Source: Symsagittifera roscoffensis (lineage: Eukaryota > Xenacoelomorpha > Acoela > Convolutidae). Taken from it: a DNA stretch of 64,000 nucleotides. Shown here one piece after another: positions 51,761-62,313 of the stretch. Both the position numbers and the translations under genes were made by a program. The notes beneath the pieces are model-generated. The model had not been told where the DNA came from and did no database searches. It saw only the letters and a program-made list of their open reading frames with translations. The stretch lies in contig NC_087063.1 of assembly GCF_963678635.1 (NCBI RefSeq), positions 20,776,701-20,840,700 on the forward strand, given 5' to 3'. Each line of letters begins with the position of its first letter. Position 1 is the first letter of the stretch.

Positions 51761-52290
51761 TCTGAAGGTTCGATTTGTCATCTGAAGCGTCCAGCCTTTT
51801 TCCTCTTTTTATATTTTCCTCGTCGAGCTTGCTGCTGATTTTTTTGTTCTCTGCTCGAGATCTGTCCGGGGCGGGTTGACCTTGAGCAAGGGGTTTAGGC
51901 AGTGAAACAATATTAACTCTTAGCTGTTTTGTTTATTTTAGAGCTCATCGCTGTCACTTGTTTACGAGCATTTCTTTTGGGTTGTTCAAAACAACAAGGA
52001 AGACGTCAGAAAACCAGCCAAAAAGAAAAAATTTCTATGTCGTAGAATAGTCATTCATATTTTTGGAAGACTTTCTGCCAAGGAAATTGACGAGTCCTGA
52101 AGTACTCTCTTGAGCACTCGAATAAAAAAAGTGGCTCTATTTAAATAATTACCTAGCACCAAGTCATTACCAATTAAAACATTTTTGACAGATTTTTCAT
52201 ACATAGCTAATAGACAAATTTTACAAAAACACTAATCAGTCATTGAAATTGATGTTTTTTTTTGCGGAAGTAAACTCATCACAATTTAAT
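51761..52290. other. AT-rich DNA between the LINE remnant and the tandem array
   Basis: The first ~190 bp may be the LINE's N-terminal Lys/Arg-rich part on the minus strand (KKRKKAGR). Nothing else recognisable. Confidence 0.3.
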
Positions 52291-53085
52291 CATATGTTTA
52301 ATTGACTTTAACAAATACTAAATAATCAACAATTTTGAAAATCTGAATTACTCTTTATTTCACTTTACTGGATTAAATCTACTGGTTTTTTACACTATAC
52401 TCTAGAGTTTGTTTTGGTTTGCTTTTTCATCCGGGTCAATAAATAACTTGAACAGCTTAAGTTTTTGCCAATGCACACGCCCAGAAGTTTTTAAACAAAT
52501 CAATTCATTCCAGAATTTAACCTTTAAAAAAACTGAATCAACTCTTTACCTTGTTTGGACGCCTGCTCCATTTTGATACTATTCATTAGTTTTCTGGGGA
52601 CAAAATTGGAAAACGGAATTGAATTATTGACATATATATTTCAATTTCTGTTCAATAAGAGGCAAACTATTGCCAATCATTCAAATCAATCAAATGGTAA
52701 GAAGCTTCGGATTCTATAATTCTTCAGCTTTAGCAGCAAGATATCTACAATTTTTTCAGTCTATTCGTTGCTCTTGTTTTATACGCCATAAGCGCTGCCA
52801 GTTTATTAGTCTCCTGAATCTTTTGATTTGAATGTACACTCTGTTATATCTCATCAACCGTCGAATGTCGGCATTCAATGTGGTCACTATCGTCGTCCTT
52901 GGTCCGCTCTTGAAGCAGCTTCCTGCTAGTTCAAAATAGTACTTCACTGCTTTCCAACAAGGAGATTTCTATTCCAGTCTAAAAAACTGTCCAAAAATCC
53001 GCAACAATGACACCTTCTCGTCCTGATTTCTAGCGATGAAGGCTCATTGTTGCATCAAGAGAACAATTAAGGACGGTGCGCCCTC

Positions 53086-53398
53086 TCACCCCAGGGTAGC
53101 GCTGCTTACAGTAAACTCTCGCGAAGGAAAGATCAAGAGGCTATCAAAACAAGAAAGGACGCGATCACACTGGCTCGACACGCAGCGTTTGGAGCTTACA
53201 GGAACCTCATGGAGCCCTCAGTCGACCCCATGTGCAGAAGATGCGAGGACGATAGGGATACGGTAGAATACTGGTTAGACTGCTCCGGCACGGCAGCAGC
53301 CCGTTTTGAGCTCTTCGGTTCGACGGTCACAACTCTCGACATCTTGACAGAAGAACCCGCCCTGGCGATGGCGTTGGCAGTGAAGACCCTGCGATAGC
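53086..53398 (+). pseudogene. C-terminal end of another LINE ORF, 5'-truncated
   Basis: In the frame of the stop at 53398: AITLARHAAFGAYRNLMEP, then the CCHC-type PMCRRCEDDRDTVEYWLDC, then ARFELFGSTVTTLDILTEEP. This is the usual ending of R1/LOA-like LINE polyproteins (C-x2-C ... EHWL-x-C ... AR..LFG). It is directly followed by 3' UTR and a (CAA)n tail, so only the last few hundred bases of the element are present. Confidence 0.7.
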
Positions 53399-53424
53399 AG
53401 TCTCCACTGACACCCTTCCATATT

Positions 53425-53425
53425 C

Positions 53426-53513
<88 letters not shown>

Positions 53514-53533
53514 TCAACAACATCAACAACAAC
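53425..53533 (+). repeat. (CAA)n microsatellite, LINE 3' tail
   Basis: About 35 CAA units, with two ATCAACAAC interruptions at the right end, starting ~27 bp after the LINE stop. Simple-repeat tails of this kind end several LINE clades. The poly-leucine frame read on the minus strand is an artefact. Confidence 0.9.
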
Positions 53534-55919
53534 GGGAGTACACCCCGGAGCACGACAACCTCTGTGGATAACGAAAGCCTAAAAATAGCCTGAATTGTTG
53601 TCTATGGAATGAGTTGATCCGATTATTGTCTGAATAACCCACCCCCAAGTCTCGCAATTGTATAGAAGAACATGCAGCACTATACTTCTGTAAAGGTGTA
53701 TCCGTTTTTTCAAACGTACTTGAGTTGGTCTAACCCATATGTTATGAAGTTTCTGAAGGGCAACTTGAGCGAGATTTTTTTGATTACCAATGCGTTAAAA
53801 TGGTCAAGAGCCAAATACAGAATTATTAATTGCACCAAAAAACAATAAAATTGTTTTTTTGTTGTTTTTATTTACAAGCTGTCAAAATTTGGCATTTCAA
53901 CCCAGCAGTAATTTCATCACAATTTAATCATTTGTTTAATTAATTTTACAAAAAAATACGTAAGCAACTAATCTGAATCTGAAAACCTGAAATATACTGT
54001 TTTACACTTTACTGAATCGATGCATAGACCTGTATACTGTAACTGAGGTGTTCTTTCTTCTGTTTCCTCTTCTAATCAGTAGGCTTATCCTCTCAGGTGC
54101 TCAGCTCTCACAAAAGTTTTAGTTTTCTTGCTTCACTGTTTAGCTATATCCCATCTAGATTAAGCAGCAGTTCTTTTGCTACAAATAAATGCTACTTCCT
54201 TGATGTCTTTAGAAAAGCAATTGAACTGGGCTCTGAAGCGAAAGTTTTTCAGATCCAAAACAAAGTTATCCACTGCATTGCGTAAAAACAAGTGTTTCAT
54301 CAGAATCGAAAACAAAAATGAATTGAAATGCTTAATATATGTATATAGTATCATAATAATCAGAAGAAAACTTTTGACAACGCATTGAAATTTCTGACAC
54401 CCAATTACAGAAAGAACAGTCGTTATAAGCAAATAATTCTTGATAACCATTGTTTAACTGCTTGTCTAAAAAACAATTTTGTCCCCTCAACTCAATGAAA
54501 AAAACTCAATGCCGTTAAACCTACGGAAATTTGGCAACACTACTTCAACTAAAAAAGAACTGAAAGAGCTCTACACAATCTTATCCAGTACGTACGCACA
54601 TAGTTCCCTGGCGTAGATCGGTTTTGATGAAAAGATTTGTATATATAACCAGTCAATTTTACCCAAAGTTTTAAGATTGAATGGTTTTAACCTGGTATAG
54701 ATATGTGACCTTAATTATTTGCTCAATCTTAGTTTGATATTTTTCTTCCAGCAGTAAGTTATCAAAATGTAATCATTTGTTTAATTGACTTTACTAAATA
54801 CAAATTAAGCAACAAATCTGAAAACCCAAAATAAACTTTATTATCCTTTAATGCATAAATTCATAGAGTTTTATACAGTAAATTAAATGTTCTTTCTTCT
54901 TCCTTTTTTTCTGCTCAACCTGCGGATCGCTTCTGACTATCGGAACCTTTAATACCTTTGGTTGCCTTTCTCTACTCTTTACTTTTCTGCCATCTAATTT
55001 TTGTAGCAGTTTTTTACAACAAATAAATGCTAGTTTAAGAACCTTTTTAGAAAAACAGTTGAACTGGGCTCTGAAACCTACGTTTTTCAGATCCACAATA
55101 AAGTTACCCACCGCGCTGCGTGAAAACAAGTCTTGTATCGGAACTGATATCAGAATTGAAATTAATTGTTTAGCATATGTAATTCAATATCTGACCAATG
55201 AGAGGAAAGCTTGCGACAAGGCGTTAAAAATGCTGACAGACAATTACGAAACAAACTTTATGGACAAATTATTGTTGATAACTACTAATGCACTGCTTCC
55301 TCTACAATAATCAGTTTTTCATGTCATATCAAAAAAATTGAACTCAATGCCGGTAAAAGGTAAAAAATGGAAATTTTACATAACTACTTCAAAATTGAGA
55401 AATTGAGAGAGTTCTATAATAATGAAACACATTCTAATCCAGTGTAAAACCATACAGAATTTTTTTGCGTGAATTCGGTTTTCATTAAAGGATTTTACAT
55501 ATTACCAGTAAATTTTTCCTACATTTTTGAGAATGAATTGTTTTTTAGCTTTGTATACATATATGTTTTTATTCATATCGTAAGTCTTAAATAACTGCTT
55601 TTATCCCAGGAAAAAATAAAACGCTTTTTAATCTTTTGCTTATTTGATTTTACCAAATACTACGTAAGCAACAAATCTGAAAAAATGAACTAAATTTTTT
55701 TACATTTCACTGTATCGATGCATAAATGAGGTGTTCTTTCTTCTGCTTCTTCTTCTTCTCAATTGGCATATGGCCTCTGGTGATCAGCTTCTAACTCTCA
55801 TCCACTGTTTATCTCGTATAAGTTGATTCCAGTTTCGTTTTAATTAGAACAACTTGTGAGTCAAAACCACTGATTTTACTAAAAAACAGGAAAAACAACC
55901 ATGCAAAATGTCGCTCAAT

Positions 55920-55941
55920 TTCTCTCTCTCTCTCTCTCTCT
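55920..55941. repeat. (TC)n microsatellite
   Basis: A run of about eleven TC units inside a type III unit. The homologous place in the second type III unit (near 58860) has only GCTCTCTCC. Confidence 0.85.
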
Positions 55942-58900
55942 CCAGCTATGTTTGGATCTACCTTTTTGATAATGTTTATAGAATGAGTGCTGATGTTAAT
56001 TGAAAATGTCATTTTTCACATTTTCAAAAATGGGTTTTAAACAATAGGTGTTTCCTCAGTCAATTTTCGTTATTGTTGTTCTTATTGCAGTGGAGAATCA
56101 GAAGAAAGATGATTTTTCATGAAGATAATTTTTCCCGCGAAAAAAACTCAACACGATTTTTTCTTTAAGGAATTTTTGAGGCTAAAGGTCGGGCCGTCAA
56201 TTGTTTATCTGTTTGATACCGATTTGGTTTGCTGTAACTCGTTTTTGAAAAATCAACTCTTTGAACCTTTTGGACGCCAGCTCCTTTCTGTTACTTTTCA
56301 ATAAATTTCTAGGACAATTTATGAAAACGGAAATGAAACTAATAACATATTTATTTTAATATCTTGCTAATAAAAGGAAAGCTATAGCCAATGCGTTAAA
56401 TTTGCAAACAGCCAATTACAGAAATAGTAACAAACGCACTAAAAATTAATTTCATTTTTGTTTGTAGTTTTTATTCATAAGTGGTTTTGTTTTGTTGTTT
56501 TCAATCCAGCGGTAAATTTATTGAATTTTAGTGATTTCTTGATGAATTTTACTAAATTTTAATTGAGCAACTTGTCTATAAACCTGAAATTTTTTCTACT
56601 TCACTGTTTTGAGATGGTACTGGTTTTTTACACTTTACTCTATCAATTGTATGTTTTGTTTTGCTTTTGCATCCTGGTTTCTAAATAAGATGACCAGCTT
56701 AATTGTTTGTCAATGTATACTTCAGAAAATATTTCAATATTTCTTTAGATTCCAGCATTTGCACGTTAAAAAAATTTGACTTAGTATTTTCCCTGAATAT
56801 CAATTTTTTGCTTTCATTGGCAGCCAGCTCCGTTTTGTTACGTTTCATTTTTTTTCTGGAGAAAAGAAAACAGACTTTGAATTAATAACATATCTTTTTC
56901 AACATATTAACAATTAGAGGAAAGTTTTTGCCAATGCGTTGAAATTGCCGACAGCCAAATACAGAATTGAAAATCTCACTTAGGGATTTTTTTTCGTTTT
57001 CATTTGTAGCTTTTTTATAAGATCTCTTAATTTGATATTCTTGATGCAGCAGTAAATTTATCGGTTTTTAATCAATTGGTTAGTTGCCTTACGAATATAC
57101 TACAAAACAACAAATCTGAAAGCTTGAACAAATCTGTCTTACACTTTACTGTATCGATGCATTTTTATACTGTAAAGGAGGTATTCTTTTTTCCGCTTCT
57201 TCTTCTGATCAATCGCCTCTGGTGATCAGCTCCTAGAATATTTTTGGTTGCCTTGCTTCACTGTATAGTTCTATCCACTTCAGATTATGCTGCAATTTTC
57301 TTGCTACAAATAATTGCTACTTCAATGACAAAAGGAGTTGAACTAGGCTATAATTCGTAAGTTTTTTCAGATCCACAATTAGGTCAACGGCCGCAGAACA
57401 AGACTTCTATCGGAAATGAAAATGGAGCTGACTCGAATTTTAACTTATACTTTTCAGCATCAAACCAATCAGAGGAAATATCTTGAAAATTCGTTAACAG
57501 TTCTGACAGCCATTCACAGAATAAATAATTGTACTATACAAATAATTCTTGATAACCACTGTTCAACTGCTTCTCTACAAAAATAATTTTATCACCTCGC
57601 ATCAAAACAATTGAACTCAATGCCGGTAAAGTTAAGGAAGTATGACATTACTACTTCGGTTTTTGAAAAAAAATTTGTACACTACTAAGAAGCAAACTTA
57701 TTCAGTGCGTACGCACTGAAACAAATCGCCTGAGTTCCAATTTGATTAAAAGACTTGTACTTATAAGCAGATTTTAAAGATTTGTACACTAGTGAGAAGC
57801 AAACTTATCCAGTACAAACGCACACACACATCGCTTGAGTTCCAATTTGATTAAGTTTTTTAGACATATAAGCAGTGATTATTACCTAAACTTATAAGAT
57901 TGAACTGTTTTGACTTTGTATATCACATGTTTTCATTTATTTGCCCGATTTTAATTTGATGTTTTCTTTAGGCAGCAAAATTATCACATTTGGTGACCAA
58001 CTTCTTAACCTACTTTGGTTGCCTTTCTTTACTGTTTAGCTTTATGCCATCTAATTTATGCAGCAGTTTTTAAACAAACAAAAGCTAATTCAAGGATGTC
58101 TTTAGAAAAGCAGTTGAACTGTGCTTTGAAACGTTCGTCACGGACGTGTTCGCTGCGTGCAAACAAGTGTTTCATCGGAGCTGAAAACAAAATTGAATTG
58201 ATTTGTCTAACATATGTATTTCAATATCTTACCAATCAGAGGAAAATTTATGACGATGCGTTACAAATGCTGACAGCCAATCCAGGATTAAGTAATTGTT
58301 ATATACAAATATTTTTTGATAATCGCTGTATAAATGCTTCTCTACAAAAATCACTTTTTTCCTCAAATAAAAAAAAATGAACTCAATGCGGATAATTTTT
58401 CAGAAGTTTGACAACATTACTTCAATGATTCAAAAAAATTGACAGAATTCTACACTAGTGAAATACAATACAGTATGTAATGAAAACCAAGTAATGGCGT
58501 GAATTTCGTTTTCAGTAGAAAGTTTGCATAAACAAACAGTAAAATTTACGTAAATTTGTAAGAATGATTTTTTTTAACTTTGCATACATATGGGTGATTA
58601 ATCATATGCTAAATCTTAACTTGATGTGTTTTTATCCCAGACATAAGTCCATCAATTTTTATTCATTTGTTTATTTGACTTTACCAAATACTATTTAGGC
58701 AACTAATCTGAAAATTTGCCTCTGGTAATCAGCATCTAAGTTTCATCCACTGTTGATCTTGCTTAAATTGATTCCAGTTTCCTTCCAATTAGAACACCTT
58801 TTGCGTTAAAACCACTGATTTTACTGAAAACCTAGATTATCAACCATGCAAATTGCTCGTTCGCTCTCTCCGGCTAATTTTGGTGATACATCTCTGATAT

Positions 58901-59044
58901 TGTTTTTAGCGGATGCACTGATGTTAGTTGAAATAGGTATTTTTCACACTTTCGAAAAATGGTTTTTATTCAAGACCACAGTGGTTTCCTTAGTCAATTT
59001 TCATTGCTGCTTTTCTTGTTGCTGTGGATTATCAGAAGAACTGT

Positions 59045-60189
59045 CCCGCACCGGAGTTCCAAGGATAATAATCGATTATATTGAATTTTCGTCGTCTGTC
59101 TTAATAAATTTCGATAATAATCGATTATAATCGATTAAAAATGGATTATAATGACATTAATTTTCTATTCAAAAAAATCCGAATATAATCGATTATAATC
59201 GATTATTTTTGAAGAAAATGAAACTTGTTTTCGAGGCAAAATAATCCATTTTTAATCAATTATAATCGATTATAATGGATTTTTTCGAGGGGTTATTTAT
59301 AAAATTTTTAATTTTGTTCAAAATTATTTTATTTCCTATTTAGTGCAGTTGCTACGTATTACGTTTCTTAAAATGTTAAGTTTCAGAACAAAATTTATAT
59401 TTTTTTACTCTACTTTTTTAATTCATCGCAGTTTGTCTTACACTTCATTCACTGTTTTTCGCCCCCACCCTCCAGTTTACTGCCTCTCACCCCCCCCCCC
59501 CCCCCCCAGTTTAATACCCCACCCCAACCCCCCCCACCCCCCGCTTGCTCCCCCTCCCACCATTTACCCTCCTCCAGCTCACTAGTTTACACCCCCCCCC
59601 CCCCCCCCCGATTTATTTACCCACCTTGGTTTATTTACCCAACCCCCCAGCTTCTCCCCACCCCCCACCCACCAGTTTACCCTACCCCTTTAGCTGAGGG
59701 GGGGGGGGCTTGAGGGGGCGAGGGCATGACGTTGAGACAAATGGGAGAAAATGAGAGAACATGAAGATGAACACATTTAATCTGTTATTCTGATTCGTCT
59801 TAAATGTCTTAAATTATTCTTGCTTTAACTGCATATTTTTTAGTGAAACTTAGTAATTTTACATTTTTAAACTTGCTTTTTTTCTTCCAGACATAGAAAG
59901 AACTAAAAACAGAATAGCCTAATTAACAAAAAAAATGGATTATAATGGATTTTCTTGACAAAAGAATCGATTATATTGAAGAAAAAAATAGATTATAATG
60001 GATTATAATGGATTATAATGGATTATTATTTTTCAAAAAAAATCGATTTTAATGACAACATAATCGATTACGTGGTCTAAATTTGCCACAATAATGTATT
60101 ATAATGGATTATAATGGATTATAATGATAACATTTCAGACAACATTTTTCCAATATAATCGATTATTATCCATGGAACTCCGGTGCGGG
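59045..60189. mobile_element. Inverted-repeat element (1.15 kb) rich in ATCGATTAT motifs
   Basis: CCCGCACCGGAGTTCC at 59045 and its reverse complement at 60174-60189 are part of ~39-bp terminal inverted repeats with one mismatch. The interior has many copies of ATAATCGATTATAATGGATT in both orientations and C-rich low-complexity DNA (59461-59700), with no transposase. It interrupts a type III array unit whose sequence resumes after 60190. Probably a non-autonomous foldback/MITE-type transposon; I could not define the target duplication. Confidence 0.7.
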
Positions 60190-60200
60190 GTGCTCTCAGT

Positions 60201-60455
60201 TCACAACAAGTTAAAAGGTCTTCCATACATCCCTACAGGTTCGACAATCACAAAAAAAACACCATCCATGGTCACGGGTTTCCCTCGTTGAACTCCTCCG
60301 TTTGGTAAGATCACATTAAATTCAAAATTCTGTGAGTTGAGGAACTCATTTTTTTCAGGCAGATGTTTCTTCGATCGCAATAGCCCGAAAAATTCAACGC
60401 CATTTTTGTCTTTAGGGAGTTTTTGAGGCTGAAGGCCAGGTCGTCTGTTTTTCAT
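60201..60455 (-). other. Open frame of 84 codons, uncertain
   Basis: Reads NGVEFFGLLRSKKHLPEKNE and VILPNGGVQRGKPVTMDGVF, protein-like in composition. Part of it is related to decayed sequence at 56117-56200 in the previous type III unit, so it may be the better-kept copy of an old coding exon. No family recognised. Confidence 0.3.
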
Positions 60456-60680
60456 CTATTTGTTACCGAATCATTTGTTGTTAGTGGTATTTGCATTTCG
60501 ATTTTGCTGTGAAATGTGCACGACAATTTGATTAGCTGGAAAAGTTGTAAAAATTATAAATAGCAGCAAGAAATTCATATATTTCCTCGAAATGATTTGT
60601 TGCTTTCATAACTACTTGTTGCAACGCAAATGTAGAGTATAGGTGCATATAAAACAAGAGTATAAATGCATATAAAACAA

Positions 60681-61060
60681 GCACAGTTGGCCGAGCGGCC
60701 TAGAGACAAGTCTCCCACGCCGGTCAACCGTGTTTGAGTCCCCNNNNNNNNNNNNNNNNNNNNNNNNNNNNNNNNNNNNNNNNNNNNNNNNNNNNNNNNN
60801 NNNNNNNNNNNNNNNNNNNNNNNNNNNNNNNNNNNNNNNNNNNNNNNNNNNNNNNNNNNNNNNNNNNNNNNNNNNNNNNNNNNNNNNNNNNNNNNNNNNN
60901 NNNNNNNNNNNNNNNNNNNNNNNNNNNNNNNNNNNNNNNNNNNGACCCGAGGGGCTATAGCCCAATTTGACCGTTTTTTACTGTTTTTGTTTCTAACTCG
61001 GTTCAGCCTTGACTAAGGCTGACCACCAAAAAGAGCAATTTGTCTCAAGGACATTACCGA
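60681..61060 (+). mobile_element. tRNA-derived SINE (or tRNA fragment) broken by the assembly gap
   Basis: TTGGCCGAGCGG fits a pol III A box and GTGTTTGAGTCCC a B box about 40 nt later; sequence then enters the N run. Beyond the gap, GACCCGAGGGGCTATAGCCC and a C/T-poor body could be the SINE tail. The anticodon arm does not fold well, favouring SINE over functional tRNA. Confidence 0.4.
60744..60943. other. Assembly gap of exactly 200 N
   Basis: Two hundred undetermined bases, a typical fixed-size scaffold gap. Sequence on either side may not be truly 200 bp apart. Confidence 0.99.
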
Positions 61061-61378
61061 CCGGTTCTTGTGGCTAGCTTGCGCCGATTTGTACCAAAAC
61101 AAGTTGAGAATTGAAGTTATATGATGTTATGCTTGACGAAAAATATGATAAATTATTGAGTTTCCAAGAGTTTTTGCCGATAAATACTCTTAATAATTCA
61201 AAGCATTCGACTTCATAGCTTTTTACCAACTTACGGAGATTGAGCGTGCATATTTTGGCGCCCCACAAGGGACAGTGCTACACGGAGAGCTGTGCTACAA
61301 CTAGAAGAAGTTCTCGAGTTGCTACAAATCTGCGAGGAAAAACAAGTAAACAGTTTGTGTGCCACATTCTGTGTCTCT

Positions 61379-61736
61379 AGCCGATTGCAGAGGGTCTGTA
61401 GCGGATTGCAGAGGGTCTGTAGCGGATTGCAGAGGGTCTGTAGCGGATTGCAGAGCATCTGTTGCGGATTGCAGAGTGTCTGTAGCGGATCGCACAGGTT
61501 CTGTAGCGGATTGCAGAGCATCTGTTGCTGATTGCAGAGTGTCTGTAGCGGATTGCAGAGTGTCCGTTGCAGAGGGTCTGTAGCGGATTGCAGAGCATCT
61601 GTTGCGGATTGCAGAGTGTCTGTAGCGGATCGCACAGGTTCTGTAGCGGATTGCAGAGCATCTGTTGCTGATTGCAGATTGTCTGTAGCGGATTGCAGAG
61701 CGTCTTTTGCGGATTGCAGAGAGCGTCTGTGTCGTG
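61379..61736. repeat. 21-bp minisatellite, about 17 units
   Basis: Unit AGNGTCTGTAGCGGATTGCAG. Variants (AGCATCTGTTGCGG, AGTGTCTGTAGCGGATCGCAC, AGGTTCTG, TTGCTGATTG) occur in the same order twice, giving a ~140-bp higher-order repeat. As 21 is divisible by three the array is open in several frames, producing spurious heptad-repeat proteins. Confidence 0.9.
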
Positions 61737-61981
61737 TAAGACCAGTGACCGCCCAATCTTCAAAACTGTAAGACTCGACAAACTTTTAAAACTTTCCATT
61801 GGTGCTATAAGTTTATATACGATGTCATATAAGCCAAAAATTTTCCCGCAAGCTAGCACCCGGTAATTGTTTTTTCAAAACCCAAAATTTTTGGACAGTT
61901 CCGTTGAACTGAAATATAGAGGAAAGTTTAGGTTCAACAGGTATTCTCGTTCTGAACGTCGTCAAAGACTTTATCTCTTAG

Positions 61982-62197
61982 CGTAAGGCTAAGGACCAGG
62001 TACTAATTGAAAAGTGCCAGCCTCCTTCCCTTGAGTTAAAGACTCTCCTCCTTCTAAGGCGTTATAGTCTTATAAAGCGTTATAATCTTAACATCCTTAA
62101 AACACGTAAGAAGCGGAACCGCTTACCCCTCAAACCTCGGAAAGCTATGAAAATAGGCTTCAGGCAGAATCTTGGAGACGTCAAGTTCCCCCATCTT
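61982..62197 (+). other. Candidate exon of an unknown gene
   Basis: A 72-codon open stretch with an excellent acceptor in front (TTTATCTCTTAG) and a donor behind (CATCTT then GTAAGC). It would encode a basic peptide including KTRKKRNRLPLKPRKAMK. No ATG and no family recognised, so the call rests only on the splice-like borders. Confidence 0.3.
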
Positions 62198-62313
62198 GTA
62201 AGCTAATGTTGATTTATTAATGCAAATTTAATTACGGACCAAAACAGTATCTCATTTTATTGATTGTTTTCTATAAGTGAGCATCCGTAGAATATTGTCA
62301 ATTTGTGAAAAAC

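Larger units (their letters stand above)
52695..53785 (-). pseudogene. LINE 3' fragment (minus strand) inserted in array unit 1
   Basis: The minus strand from ~53785 reads VRPTQVRLKKRIHLYRSIVL, VLLYNCETW and then the FHR.. LGFR.. type segment, familiar from the region after RT in many LINEs. At 52756-52947 it resumes with SGPRTTIVTTLNADIRRL, a C-terminal LINE motif. It is split by the plus-strand LINE tail at ~53040-53533. The flanks ATTGCCAAT and ATTACCAAT may be an aged target duplication. Confidence 0.6.
52290..60480. repeat. Degenerate array of about eight ~850-bp units, two rounds of four
   Basis: A landmark (CATTTGTTTAATTGACTTTAC, then AAATCTGAAAA and TTACACTTTACTG) recurs near 52292, 53929, 54772, 55645, 56540, 57075, 57960 (partial) and 58665. 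Units end with TTTCAATATCTNACCAATCAGAGGAAA then GCGTTAAAAATGCTGACAGCC. By content the order is I-II-II-III twice: type I at 52292 and 56540 (TGTTTTGGTTTGCTTTTTCATCC), II at 53929, 54772, 57075 and 57960 (TTAGAAAAGCAGTTGAACTG), and III at 55645 and 58665 (CTCTGGTGATCAGC, ACCACTGATTTTACT). Insertions split units at 52695-53784 and 59045-60189. Short open frames survive but are not convincingly conserved. Confidence 0.75.

Noticed and set aside
53275-53553. Poly-leucine protein on the minus strand
   Set aside because: It is only the reverse reading of the (CAA)n tail.
60681-60743. Functional tRNA gene
   Set aside because: A and B boxes fit, but the anticodon arm does not form and the 3' half is lost in the gap; a SINE head is more likely.
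61231-61859. Heptad-repeat proteins over 130-160 aa near 61.5 kb
   Set aside because: Products of the 21-bp minisatellite, open in several frames at once and on both strands.
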